DNA of 28,032 bases from Gammaproteobacteria bacterium (GTDB lineage Bacteria; Pseudomonadota; Gammaproteobacteria; Pseudomonadales; Azotimanducaceae). Within the stretch, counting starts at the first letter, position 1. Each line of letters opens with the position of its first letter. The stretch is from assembly GCA_002712135.1 (NCBI GenBank), contig PASO01000036.1:1-28032 (forward strand), written 5' to 3'. A program made the position numbers and the translations under genes. This document shows positions 16,559 through 25,144 of this stretch, piece by piece. The notes under the pieces were generated by a model. The model worked only from the letters and a program-made list of their open reading frames with translations, did no database searches and was not told where the DNA came from.

Positions 16559-18181
16559 ATGTCAGAACCTCGCGAATATGATGTCATAGTCGTCGGCGCA
16601 GGATTCGCCGGGATGTATATGCTGCACCGGTTACGCGCTCTTGGTCTGACTGCACGGATACTAGAAGCAGGCAAGGATGTTGGCGGTACCTGGTACTGGA
16701 ATAGATATCCTGGAGCACGCTGCGACGTTCCCAGCATGGAATACTCCTACAGCTTCTCACCTGAACTGGAACAGGAATGGACCTGGACAGAGGTCATGGC
16801 AGCGCAACCGGAAATTCTTGCCTACGCCAATCACGTCGCCGATCGTTTCGGTCTGCGTCAGGACATCCAGTTCAACACACGGGTTTCCTCCGCACATTAT
16901 GGAGATGACAAGAAGTGGACTATCAGCACTGATACGGGAGATAGCTTTAAGGCGCGTTTTTCGATTATGGCGACAGGTTGCCTTTCGGTGCCGAATACGC
17001 CCGACATCGAAGGGGCAGAAAACTTTGCAGGACCGGTCTATCACACAGGTCAATGGCCCCACGAAGGAGTCGACTTTGCTGGCATCTCTTTGGGTATCAT
17101 CGGCACCGGCTCCTCGGGGGTGCAGGCAATCCCTGTAATTGCAGAACAGGCGAAGCACCTGACCGTATTCCAACGAACACCAAACTACACCATGCCTGCC
17201 CATAACAAACCCATGACGGCTAAATTCATTGAGAAAGTTAAGGCCGACTATGCGTCAATACGCCAACAGCAGCGTGAATCCGAGTTTGGCATTATCGGCT
17301 ACGGATTTGGTTTTGGCGGCAATACGCGAACACCACCTACCGCATTGATCAGCGACACCAGTGAAGAAGAACGTCATGCGGCAGTACTTGAGCAGGGATT
17401 TGGGGCGATTCACCAATACATAGATGTCGGGTTAAGTCTCGAAGCCAATGAGCTAGCATGTGAAATGTATCGGAAACATCTGGGTCAGATTATCGATGAC
17501 CCCAGTACTGCAGAGGGCCTTATGCCCCGCGGCTATCCAATCGGCTGTAAACGTCCCGTTATCGATACCCAATACTATGAAGCATTCAATCGGGACAACG
17601 TAACTCTGGTCGATCTTCGCCGCGGCGGCATCAAACGAATCACCACCACCGGTATTCAGACCGAGCAGGAAGATTTCGAATTCGACGCTTTGGTTTACGC
17701 CACCGGTTTCGATGCAATGACGGGCGCCCTATTGAACATGGATATCCGTGGTCGCGACGGTGTAACGCTGTCAGATTACTGGGAAGCCGGACCACGTACC
17801 TACCTGGGCTTGCAGGTTAACGGTTTTCCAAACCTCTTCACCATAACCGGTCCCGGCAGCCCTTCGGTGCGCAGCAACATGATGACTTCCATCGAACAAC
17901 ATGTTGACTGGATTGCGGATTGCATTACCTACATGGATTACCATCAACTGCGAGCTATCGAGGCAACCGAGCAGGCAGAAGCGGACTGGATCAAACACGT
18001 CTACGAAACAGCCAAAGGTTCAATGCTCACGGCCCCATCCTGCAATTCCTGGTACCTAGGTGCCAATATTCCTGGTAAGCCCAGAATATTTATGCCCTAT
18101 ATTGGCGGTCTCGGTAGCTATCGGAAGCAATGTGATGACATTGCTAGAAGGGGCTATGCGGGGTTCAGTCTAACAGCATAA
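16559..18181 (+). CDS. Flavin-dependent Baeyer-Villiger monooxygenase (class B, type I)
   Basis: A 540-residue FAD/NADPH enzyme that inserts oxygen next to a ketone to give an ester or lactone. The FAD Rossmann motif GAGFAG is at 13-18, followed by GGTWYWNRYPGARCD (42-56). The Baeyer-Villiger fingerprint FAGPVYHTGQWP (156-167) fits FxGxxxHxxxWP/D. The NADPH motif GTGSSG is at 182-187, IGCKRP and the FNRDNVTLVD segment follow, and ATGFD lies in the C-terminal third. Length is normal for cyclohexanone-monooxygenase relatives. GGGAAAG precedes the start. It follows the PhyH gene by 13 bases. Substrate range could be cyclic or open-chain ketones, terpenoid or steroid-like; this cannot be resolved here. 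Confidence 0.93.
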   Translation: MSEPREYDVIVVGAGFAGMYMLHRLRALGLTARILEAGKDVGGTWYWNRYPGARCDVPSMEYSYSFSPELEQEWTWTEVMAAQPEILAYANHVADRFGLRQDIQFNTRVSSAHYGDDKKWTISTDTGDSFKARFSIMATGCLSVPNTPDIEGAENFAGPVYHTGQWPHEGVDFAGISLGIIGTGSSGVQAIPVIAEQAKHLTVFQRTPNYTMPAHNKPMTAKFIEKVKADYASIRQQQRESEFGIIGYGFGFGGNTRTPPTALISDTSEEERHAAVLEQGFGAIHQYIDVGLSLEANELACEMYRKHLGQIIDDPSTAEGLMPRGYPIGCKRPVIDTQYYEAFNRDNVTLVDLRRGGIKRITTTGIQTEQEDFEFDALVYATGFDAMTGALLNMDIRGRDGVTLSDYWEAGPRTYLGLQVNGFPNLFTITGPGSPSVRSNMMTSIEQHVDWIADCITYMDYHQLRAIEATEQAEADWIKHVYETAKGSMLTAPSCNSWYLGANIPGKPRIFMPYIGGLGSYRKQCDDIARRGYAGFSLTA

Positions 18182-18187
18182 TGACCC

Positions 18188-18257
18188 GTCATCCTGAGCG
18201 ACCAACAGGAGCCTAAGGATCTCGCCGCTGAGTTCCTTCGCTGCCGCTCAGGTTGAT
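18188..18257. repeat. Dispersed palindromic repeat between convergent genes (CATCCTGAGCG type)
   Basis: CCTGAGCG (18193-18200) pairs perfectly with CGCTCAGG (18245-18252). The inner part GGATCTCGCCGCTGAGTTCC separates the arms. It fills the gap between the BVMO stop and the stop of the convergent second PhyH gene. A bidirectional terminator or mRNA-stabilising role is plausible. It belongs to the same family as the elements at 22183 and, more weakly, 8629. Confidence 0.65.
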
Positions 18258-18273
18258 ATCGATACACATGGAA

Positions 18274-19476
18274 TCACTCTTCGTTCGGCCCACGATAATC
18301 CACCCATACGTTCCAATCATCTTGCGCCAACTCCTCGGCGAACTTCGTATGACGAAAATCAAAATCCTGTTCGAACTCTTCTGGGCGACTCATTGAGAGT
18401 TCACCAATGGGCACTTTGGGTTTCGCCGGATCAATGCGGTTCCCCTCTATCATGCCAAGGGAATAGTGGCTGTAGTAGCCAATGAGCCTTTTGAGTTTCG
18501 GTGACAGCTGATCAACTATTGGATCCGTGCAGGCAATAAGATTTTCCTGCTGCCGCATCATGCCGCGGCAATATAGAATTCGAGATGCCAGACGCATACC
18601 AGGCGCAGTCCTTTCACCACCAGCATGCAGCAGGCGACTGTCAAGAATTGCACAACTTCCCACTGGCATGTCCAGTGCTAAAAGTTTGCCTTTGGCGAAC
18701 TCTACAAAATCTGTATCCGCGTGCACAAGATTCGCGCCATCTGGCGCTCGATGTGATCCTGGCAACACATACGTGGCGCCCTCTTCCAAACTAAATGGTG
18801 AGAGCGCCCAGATGACAAGGCTATAAAGTGGGTAGGGTGGATGCGGCAGCGGTACAAAACCCTGATCCTGGTGCAATTCCTGAATCCCGCCTCCTTGATG
18901 CACGATGGAACCGTGGGCAGTCGCAAGATAGAAGTCATTCCCTAGGATTTTGCACAAAAGCGTCTCAAGCAGCGGCGCACCGGCAGCCGTATGCTCATCA
19001 AGTGCCGCAAGATCACGAAACACCTGCCCCTTGGGAAGCAGGTTAGGCACAAACTGTGTTGTACCTTCGTGCGTCACGTGTGCGACACCAGCCGTTCTTT
19101 CTGCCTCGCTCTGATCCAGCAGTCGTTCAACCAGCGCATCGACTTGTGAAGGCGTCATTGCATCAACCACTAGGCAATAGCCCCAGCGGATAAAATCTGC
19201 TTCCAGCTGCGCCTGATCTCGGGTCGGTTGAGGCAACTCATGATGCTCCGAAGTCCGGCCTATTGCCTCTCGATCCTTACTTATCCCGGCGAACTGGGTA
19301 AGCGATCTCATCTGTTGGCCATAGGTTATTTCGGTTGGCCATTCACCGTCTTTCATATCGCTATTCGGATTCTGCGCCAATCTTGCGCGCAGGTAAGCAA
19401 TCTCGGCGCGCAGCTCCGCAATCTCGTGCTCCATATCGAGGTGTGGCGCGGTGCTTACCGGTCTGTGGGTACTCAT
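18274..19476 (-). CDS. PhyH-like Fe(II)/2-oxoglutarate oxygenase with an N-terminal coiled coil
   Basis: A 400-residue protein. Residues 14-35 (MEHEIAELRAEIAYLRARLA) form a heptad-like leucine/alanine/glutamate helix, probably a short coiled coil for oligomerisation. The oxygenase domain follows. The iron triad is H202-x-D204 in LHQDQG and H284 in RLLHAGG, with GATYVLPGSH before it and an arginine-rich SRILYCRG strand after. It is only distantly similar to the PhyH at 15454, so this is a separate subfamily rather than a recent duplicate. It lies divergent from the TonB-dependent receptor with a ~195-base shared upstream region, which suggests co-regulation with uptake. The substrate is unknown. 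Confidence 0.82.
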   Translation of the reverse strand: MSTHRPVSTAPHLDMEHEIAELRAEIAYLRARLAQNPNSDMKDGEWPTEITYGQQMRSLTQFAGISKDREAIGRTSEHHELPQPTRDQAQLEADFIRWGYCLVVDAMTPSQVDALVERLLDQSEAERTAGVAHVTHEGTTQFVPNLLPKGQVFRDLAALDEHTAAGAPLLETLLCKILGNDFYLATAHGSIVHQGGGIQELHQDQGFVPLPHPPYPLYSLVIWALSPFSLEEGATYVLPGSHRAPDGANLVHADTDFVEFAKGKLLALDMPVGSCAILDSRLLHAGGERTAPGMRLASRILYCRGMMRQQENLIACTDPIVDQLSPKLKRLIGYYSHYSLGMIEGNRIDPAKPKVPIGELSMSRPEEFEQDFDFRHTKFAEELAQDDWNVWVDYRGPNEE

Positions 19477-19544
19477 TCGTGATCCATTATTAGTTTCCTC
19501 AATAATGAATAGTATCTCATGTTCTACTTAACGATAGGGGGCTA

Positions 19545-19573
19545 TTGACATATTCATTCAAAGGTAATAAAAA
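19545..19573 (+). promoter_or_regulatory. Candidate sigma-70 promoter for the TonB-dependent receptor
   Basis: TTGACA at 19545-19550 is a perfect -35. With a 17-base spacer it is followed by TAAAAA at 19568-19573, which matches only four of six -10 positions. It would give a leader of about 90 bases. Other AT-rich -10 choices exist in the same stretch, so the exact start is uncertain. Confidence 0.3.
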
Positions 19574-19640
19574 GTAACGCTTCTTGAAAGTTAGATGGTC
19601 ATTTGAACCTTACCGTAAAAACTACTAACCAATAAGCGAA

Positions 19641-19652
19641 GTATTCGAATAC
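19641..19652. promoter_or_regulatory. Perfect 12-base palindrome before the TonB-receptor start (possible operator)
   Basis: GTATTCGAATAC is self-complementary over all 12 bases and ends 18 bases before ATG 19671, just ahead of the GGGGAAA ribosome-binding site. It could be a repressor or activator site, or a small hairpin that affects translation. I cannot match it to a known regulator. Confidence 0.35.
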
Positions 19653-19670
19653 CTTTGGGGAAAAATAATT

Positions 19671-22088
19671 ATGCATTATAACTTCATTAAAAACTCTAGG
19701 ACTCTTGCCCTGGGCCTGCTGCCGATATTTGGAGCCTGTTCGCTGAATGCTGCTGAATCTTCAGAAAGCGTCATTGAAGAAATTGTTGTCACAGCGACCA
19801 AGCGAGCTGAAAATCTGCAAGATGTTCCCATTACGATTAACGTTTTAACTGGGGATGATATAGCCATGCGAGGACTTGAGAGCGGTGATGATCTCGCCCG
19901 TTCAATTCCAGGCATGATAAAAACCGGGCAGGGACGAGAACTGGACTCCAGCTTCCTCATCAGAGGTATCGGTACCGGCAGTAATCCGGGAACGGACCTG
20001 ACCAGACCGACTTCTGTTTATCTTGACGATATACCCATTACCAGTAACAACGCAGGTACCCAACCGGATTTCCGGATGTTCGATATCGACCGGGTTGAGG
20101 TATTAAAGGGCCCACAAGGCACGTTGTTTGGCGCGGGGACGCTCTCGGGCGTGGTACGCGTTATTGCCAACAAGGCAGACCCTTCAGGGTTCGATTGGAG
20201 CATAGGCTCAGAATTTGCTACGACCAGCGGTTCGTTGCGGCATCGCTACAATGCCATGATAAATATTCCATTTAGCGATAGATTAGCGCTTCGAGTTGCT
20301 GCCGCCATCCGCGACGAAGATGGTTATATGACCAATATTGGTGCCAATTATAGCATTGCCAATGGCGACTCCTACGACCTGGTCGCGCCTGGAAGAGAAA
20401 ATTCGAATTCGAATCAAGATGAAGGCTTGAGAGCATCTTTACTTTGGGATGCTACCGATAACTTCACTGCGACGGCAAATTATTTGTATCAAGTCATGGA
20501 TACGAATGACTACGACGTTTTCGATCCTGCCCGCGGCAGATTAATCACCGGGAGTTGGCTCGCACATGGTATTGAATCCGATTTTGCCAATTGGAACCTG
20601 ACGCTTAGTTATGATTTTGGTCCAGCGACCATCACATCGTCAACAAACTACTATGAATTTACCAGTGAAACCGTGATCGATCTCAACCAGATCATAATTA
20701 ACGCCTCATGGGCCTGGCCTTGGGCAATGCACAGAACGGATCGGCACGAAAATTCTGTTCAGGAAGTGCGGCTAGTCTCTAACGGTGAATCTCGTTTCAA
20801 TTATGTCGTAGGCTATTTCAATCGTGAAAGCGACAATGACTTCGACTGGATCCACTTTACGGCACCCGAGTTTGCCGAGAGAAGGAATCTCAATGGATTG
20901 ATACAAAGGCCAGAGCGTACCTGGGAAGGTTTTCCGAATGGTATTTTGACCGCATGGTCTAGCACACCTTCGAGAATGAATAACGACACGGACCAGGCGT
21001 TTTTTGTCGAGGTGACTTTCGATGTTACCGATACATTAACGATGGCGCTGGGTGCAAGATCCGGAGAGGTGGCGCTGACTGATCGACGGCCCCAAGGGAG
21101 TAGTACAGAAGGCAGTGGTTGGAGCTCAATTCTCGCTAGTGCAGGTTCGTGGAAGGCCGATCCAACCACGGAATGGCAAATGCAGATTGCTCCGAATAGC
21201 GCAACACTCGACGAACAACAAGAAGACGTGAACACTTTGAAAGTCAGTGTGATGTGGCAGGCGACCGATGAGGTCAACCTATTTGCCCTGGCCTCCGAAG
21301 GATTCCGTGGCGGAGTAGCCAATCCTGGTGCGAACACCAATGGTGGCGCAACCAGAGCTCTCAACGAGGACGGTAGTCCTGTCCAGGATGTCATAATTCC
21401 AGCGAAATCCGCCGGTGATGGGCTATGGAACTATGAATTAGGCATGAAAGGCATGTTTCTCGACGGCGCATTAAGTGCCAATGTGTCTCTCTTTATGATT
21501 GACTGGGAGGGTTTCCAGTTCTTTGCTCGACGCAGATCGGATGCCGCTGGTTTTACTACCAACGTCGGTAAGGCTGTTTCGAAAGGAGTTGAGGCTGAGT
21601 TCGTCTATCTGCCCGATTCCAATCTGGAGTTAGGACTTAACTTATCTTTGATAAGAGCAGAGATCGATACAATCAGCGAGGTTGAGTCGTTTATGACCGG
21701 TGGCAGCGTCGGCGATAGACTGCAATCACCAGAGTTCAGTGCGGTGGCTTTCGCGCAATACACAGCGCCTTCATCTTTCCTGAATGGTTTTGACTGGTAT
21801 GCTCGAGCAGACCTCCAACACGTGGGTGACGTGCCTAACTCGTTTCCAAATGTTGCAGGCGGCGGCGGGATTTCACCTAATGTCACTTATCAACTTACGG
21901 ATACCTACAACAACCTGAACTTCAGTGTTGGTCTCTCGAATCAGAATTGGCGCGCGTCGTTCTTTGGCGAGAATCTCCTTAACGACGATGGCTCGATAGC
22001 AATCGACCAGAACAATACGTTCGAGTTTAGCCACAGGGGTCTGATTCCAAGAACCTTTGGAGTAAGACTGTCTTACAGAGCTAACTAG
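19671..22088 (+). CDS. TonB-dependent outer-membrane receptor
   Basis: An 805-residue outer-membrane transporter energised by TonB-ExbBD (not in this window). A signal peptide with core TLALGLLPIFG is probably cut near SLNA (about residue 27). The TonB box EEIVVTATK is at 36-44. The plug domain includes NVLTGDDIAMRG, SFLIRGIGTG, SVYLDDIP and VEVLKGPQGTLFGAGTLSGVVR. The barrel fills the remainder and ends FGVRLSYRAN, without the terminal aromatic residue many barrels have. GGGGAAA lies ten bases before ATG. A strong hairpin terminator follows. These receptors import siderophores, vitamins, glycans or hydrophobic ligands. The catabolic neighbours argue for an organic substrate rather than iron, but that is inference. 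Confidence 0.94.
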   Translation: MHYNFIKNSRTLALGLLPIFGACSLNAAESSESVIEEIVVTATKRAENLQDVPITINVLTGDDIAMRGLESGDDLARSIPGMIKTGQGRELDSSFLIRGIGTGSNPGTDLTRPTSVYLDDIPITSNNAGTQPDFRMFDIDRVEVLKGPQGTLFGAGTLSGVVRVIANKADPSGFDWSIGSEFATTSGSLRHRYNAMINIPFSDRLALRVAAAIRDEDGYMTNIGANYSIANGDSYDLVAPGRENSNSNQDEGLRASLLWDATDNFTATANYLYQVMDTNDYDVFDPARGRLITGSWLAHGIESDFANWNLTLSYDFGPATITSSTNYYEFTSETVIDLNQIIINASWAWPWAMHRTDRHENSVQEVRLVSNGESRFNYVVGYFNRESDNDFDWIHFTAPEFAERRNLNGLIQRPERTWEGFPNGILTAWSSTPSRMNNDTDQAFFVEVTFDVTDTLTMALGARSGEVALTDRRPQGSSTEGSGWSSILASAGSWKADPTTEWQMQIAPNSATLDEQQEDVNTLKVSVMWQATDEVNLFALASEGFRGGVANPGANTNGGATRALNEDGSPVQDVIIPAKSAGDGLWNYELGMKGMFLDGALSANVSLFMIDWEGFQFFARRRSDAAGFTTNVGKAVSKGVEAEFVYLPDSNLELGLNLSLIRAEIDTISEVESFMTGGSVGDRLQSPEFSAVAFAQYTAPSSFLNGFDWYARADLQHVGDVPNSFPNVAGGGGISPNVTYQLTDTYNNLNFSVGLSNQNWRASFFGENLLNDDGSIAIDQNNTFEFSHRGLIPRTFGVRLSYRAN

Positions 22089-22100
22089 CTTGTCATCCAG

Positions 22101-22140
22101 TAACGCTCCCCGGGTTCTCCGGGGAGCATTACGATTTCTA
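22101..22140 (+). terminator. Rho-independent terminator after the TonB-receptor gene
   Basis: GCTCCCCGG (22105-22113) pairs perfectly with CCGGGGAGC (22119-22127) around a GTTCT loop. An outer TAA/TTA pair extends the stem past one mismatch. A T-rich tail CGATTTCTATTTT follows. It starts about 13 bases after the receptor stop. Confidence 0.8.
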
Positions 22141-22182
22141 TTTTAACTCCCACCTATAGTCATCCCGAGTATGTCTTTCACA

Positions 22183-22259
22183 TCATCCTGAGCGAAACGA
22201 AGGATCTCTCGATGTGAGTTCGCCCTAAGCCCTGAGTTACCTAGCTTCCCTCAGGATGA
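22183..22259. repeat. Dispersed palindromic repeat between convergent genes (CATCCTGAGCG type)
   Basis: TCATCCTGAG (22183-22192) pairs perfectly with CTCAGGATGA (22250-22259). The left arm continues as CGAAACGAAGGATCTCTCGA, the common form of this repeat. A partial extra arm GTCATCCCGAG lies at 22160-22170. It separates the receptor from the convergent SDR gene and is the best-preserved copy in the window. Confidence 0.7.
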
Positions 22260-22263
22260 CGCT

Positions 22264-23034
22264 TTAGTTCATTACCATCCCACCCGCAACATTAAGTGCA
22301 ACACCGGTAACATTCTCTGCCGTTGCCAGATAACGTACTCCCTCACCAATATCCAATATCGATGACGGCCTGCCAAGAGGAACCAACTCCCGGACCCGAT
22401 CCTCAAAAGTCTCACCCTGGTTAGCTATCAGGTGATCATGCCACATGGCGGTCCCAACGATACCTGGACAAATCGCATTGACTCGAATTCCGTCTGGAGC
22501 TAACTCCAAAGCCAGAGATTGGGTCAGACTGATCACAGCCGATTTTGATGCCGAGTAGGCGGCTAAAGTTCGGCCAGCCTTCTTGCCCGCGATAGACGCT
22601 GTATTGACGATGGCAGCATTGCTTGATGCGCGAAGCGCGTCAAGTGCACTACGTGTCATGTGGTAGATACCTTTTACGTTAACGTCGAATACGCGATCCC
22701 AATCTGCTTCTGCAAACTCCTCGATTAAACCGCTAGCTAGCACACCAGCGTTATTGCACAAGATGTCGAGGCCGTCAAAAGCACTGACGGTTGCTGCCAC
22801 AGCCTTGTCACATGAAGCCGAGTTCGTGACGTCCAAATTGACGCCCTGGATGTTACCGAAGTTTTTTAGCTCTGTAATGGTCTCGGCCATCTCTCCTTCG
22901 GTAGCAAGGTCATAGTTCCAGTCTTCCCCTCCCGTCAGATCGCCGATCATCACCCGATGACCGGCCTGAAGAAATGCTGTCGCAATACCCTTGCCAATCC
23001 CCCTTGCACCTCCGGTTATTAATACCGACGCCAT
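22264..23034 (-). CDS. Short-chain dehydrogenase/reductase (SDR)
   Basis: A 256-residue classical SDR: cofactor motif TGGARGIG (7-14), NNAG (94-97), and catalytic S147, Y160, K164 in YSASK. The ICPGIVGT segment and C-terminal GGMVMN are typical. An acidic residue after the second strand (IGDL, D32) favours NAD over NADP by the usual rule. A GGAG lies about 13 bases before ATG 23034. It follows the second ABC binding-protein gene by 66 bases on the same strand, so the two may be co-expressed. Its substrate may therefore be linked to the imported compound, but nothing in the sequence identifies it. Confidence 0.88.
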   Translation of the reverse strand: MASVLITGGARGIGKGIATAFLQAGHRVMIGDLTGGEDWNYDLATEGEMAETITELKNFGNIQGVNLDVTNSASCDKAVAATVSAFDGLDILCNNAGVLASGLIEEFAEADWDRVFDVNVKGIYHMTRSALDALRASSNAAIVNTASIAGKKAGRTLAAYSASKSAVISLTQSLALELAPDGIRVNAICPGIVGTAMWHDHLIANQGETFEDRVRELVPLGRPSSILDIGEGVRYLATAENVTGVALNVAGGMVMN

Positions 23035-23100
23035 GCTCTACACTACTCCATTTTTTTGACTGGCAAGTTTAGCATGAGCCCAACGGGCAGGATCAGCGCG

Positions 23101-25023
23101 CTAATCAAAAAACCAGGTAGCCGGATGATAGGTCAACGTCCAGCGGTTATCCCAACCCCAGATACCTTTATCAGGTATTCCACGCAGAGTGCGCGCAATA
23201 ACAACCGGCTGTGGTGCAAGACCCACGGTGCCAATATTCCAAAGGTTGTCTGCATGGCTGGCAAGAATCTTCTTGCCCAGTTTAATACGACGCTGTCCAT
23301 CAACCGTGGCAAACATTTCCTCAGCCCACTGTTGTAGTTGACGCATCACTGGCGGTGGCTCCGCACCCAACCGGCCATCTGTGAGATGCCAATTAACCCA
23401 GTCGTTCCAAAGAGTATTATCCCAACCACTATGGACTGGTACCCACCAGGCCGGACTTAACGGCAATAGAATTTCGGTGACTCGATCCGCATGCCATACA
23501 GTCATCTGCATTTCGCTGGTCTGGGCTCGGGCACGCTGCAATGCACGGTCAACAACTTTTAAGCGCAGATCAATACCGACTTCACGCCAATAGAGGCTGA
23601 CCAGTTCCAGCGTAATGCCTTTGGGCGTTTCCCAGTCGACAAACTCCAGTGTGATGGTGAGGGACGACCCGTCCGGATATTCCCGAAGACCATCATCGTC
23701 GACATCCTTCAGACCCAACTCATCCAATAAGTCCCTGGCACGACTAGGGTCATACCCTGTATAGGCGGTCGCGAATCTTGGTTCAAACATGCTGCTGGTC
23801 GGATGGGCGGTAACCTGCCGAGGTGTTCCGCGACCAAAATAAATAATCTCATTCATCTCATGACGGTTTATCGCAATGGACAGTGCTTCCCTGAAACCGC
23901 GTTCCCAATACAGTGCGCTTAACTTCTTATCCTTATGATTGTAGTTCGGCTCAATAACGACATCGCTGGAATGTAGCCGGTTCCATATGAGCACGCGGAT
24001 AGCCTTATTTCGCTCACCCTGTTTTAACAGCGGGATGTCCTGAGTCTTTAATTCAAACGCCGAGAAATCGAGCTGGCCAGTTGCAGCCATCGCGGCAATC
24101 ACTTCTTTGCTATCAATGATCCTGGACTCGACCCGATCTATGTACGGCAATTGTTGACCAGACGGGTCTACCTTGAAGTAGTAAGGATTGCGTTCAAACC
24201 GTATTATCGTGGGCGTTCGCTCAACAACCTTGAATGCTTCTAGCGTCGGCTCGTTTGCACTCTCTTCAATAAGTTCTCGCCGACACGCATCTATAAATGT
24301 CATCCATGAAATAAAACCCAGATCAGAGATCTTGCCGTTCAGAACTTCACGATCTGTGTAGGTCGGGTGAAATCCTCGATAAAAATGTTTGGGTAATACC
24401 ATAAAATCGCCGTAGTGGGCGAGATAGTTAACAAAAAGCGGCTTAGGCTCATCGAACTCATAGTAGAAGGTTCGATCGTCGACCTTAAATGCCTGCCCTC
24501 CCCTGACCAGTCGACTTTGAACAGGCGCGTACTCCTCATTGAGCCACAGGTCGTTAAATAGAAACAGATAGTCATCACTGGTGAGAGGAACACCGTCAGA
24601 CCACTTAATACCTTGCCTTAACGTGAGCATAAGACGACGACCATCAGGACTGACTTCCCAGGACTCAGCGAGATTCGGCAGTATGGTGCGCATATCTGCA
24701 GCGATCGTTAGCGGAGCCTCACGGTTCGGATAGGTTAGCCACTCGTTGGTCGTCGTGCGCATGGTACCGCCATAACGTCCATTCCCTTCAAGCGGTGTTA
24801 CGACAACGGGATCATCTGGCAACCTTTTTACTACACTCGGCAAGTCCCAGGTATCGAGCAACGGACTCTGAGAAAATTCTGTGAGGCCAATCTGGCTTGC
24901 GGTTTTGAGCGGCTCAAACCAGGCACGCGGCAAGGCCTGCTCGTCAGCAATGGAGTTACACACTAGTATCGCTACCGGCAGTGTGCACATCCGTTTGAAA
25001 ATTAGAGATGTGGAAGATGACAT
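23101..25023 (-). CDS. Extracellular solute-binding protein, family 5, ABC importer (copy 2, orphan)
   Basis: A 640-residue periplasmic binding protein, closely similar to copy 1 at 6489 along its whole mature length. Shared blocks include PRAWFEPLKTASQ, SATGQLDFSA/AATGQLDFSA, RGTPRQVTAHP and YWREVGID. ATG 25023 is chosen over ATG 25035 because the bases upstream match those before copy 1's start. The signal peptide has core CTLPVAILVC with a likely cut after SIA. It lacks copy 1's linker after the signal peptide and its polar C-terminal tail, ending WFFD. No permease or ATPase genes accompany it, so it probably docks on the importer at 2630-6485 and widens its substrate range, or works with one outside the window. 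Confidence 0.9.
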   Translation of the reverse strand: MSSSTSLIFKRMCTLPVAILVCNSIADEQALPRAWFEPLKTASQIGLTEFSQSPLLDTWDLPSVVKRLPDDPVVVTPLEGNGRYGGTMRTTTNEWLTYPNREAPLTIAADMRTILPNLAESWEVSPDGRRLMLTLRQGIKWSDGVPLTSDDYLFLFNDLWLNEEYAPVQSRLVRGGQAFKVDDRTFYYEFDEPKPLFVNYLAHYGDFMVLPKHFYRGFHPTYTDREVLNGKISDLGFISWMTFIDACRRELIEESANEPTLEAFKVVERTPTIIRFERNPYYFKVDPSGQQLPYIDRVESRIIDSKEVIAAMAATGQLDFSAFELKTQDIPLLKQGERNKAIRVLIWNRLHSSDVVIEPNYNHKDKKLSALYWERGFREALSIAINRHEMNEIIYFGRGTPRQVTAHPTSSMFEPRFATAYTGYDPSRARDLLDELGLKDVDDDGLREYPDGSSLTITLEFVDWETPKGITLELVSLYWREVGIDLRLKVVDRALQRARAQTSEMQMTVWHADRVTEILLPLSPAWWVPVHSGWDNTLWNDWVNWHLTDGRLGAEPPPVMRQLQQWAEEMFATVDGQRRIKLGKKILASHADNLWNIGTVGLAPQPVVIARTLRGIPDKGIWGWDNRWTLTYHPATWFFD

Positions 25024-25033
25024 ATCCGGGAGC

Positions 25034-25050
25034 ACTGTAACGTGAAATCA
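25034..25050 (-). promoter_or_regulatory. Leader element conserved upstream of both binding-protein genes (copy 2)
   Basis: On the minus strand TGATTTCACGTTACAGT lies ten bases before ATG 25023, matching 15 of 17 bases of the copy-1 leader at 8565-8581. It sits in the 121-base gap divergent from the aldo/keto reductase. The rest of that gap shows no certain promoter or other gene. Confidence 0.4.
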
Positions 25051-25144
25051 CGCGACAGTGTACCTGATTCGTTTCAATCAAAATAAGGACTCGCGTAGCA
25101 TCCTGAATTAGATAAACTGTCAGTCTATTCTTCGGGCAAAAAAA

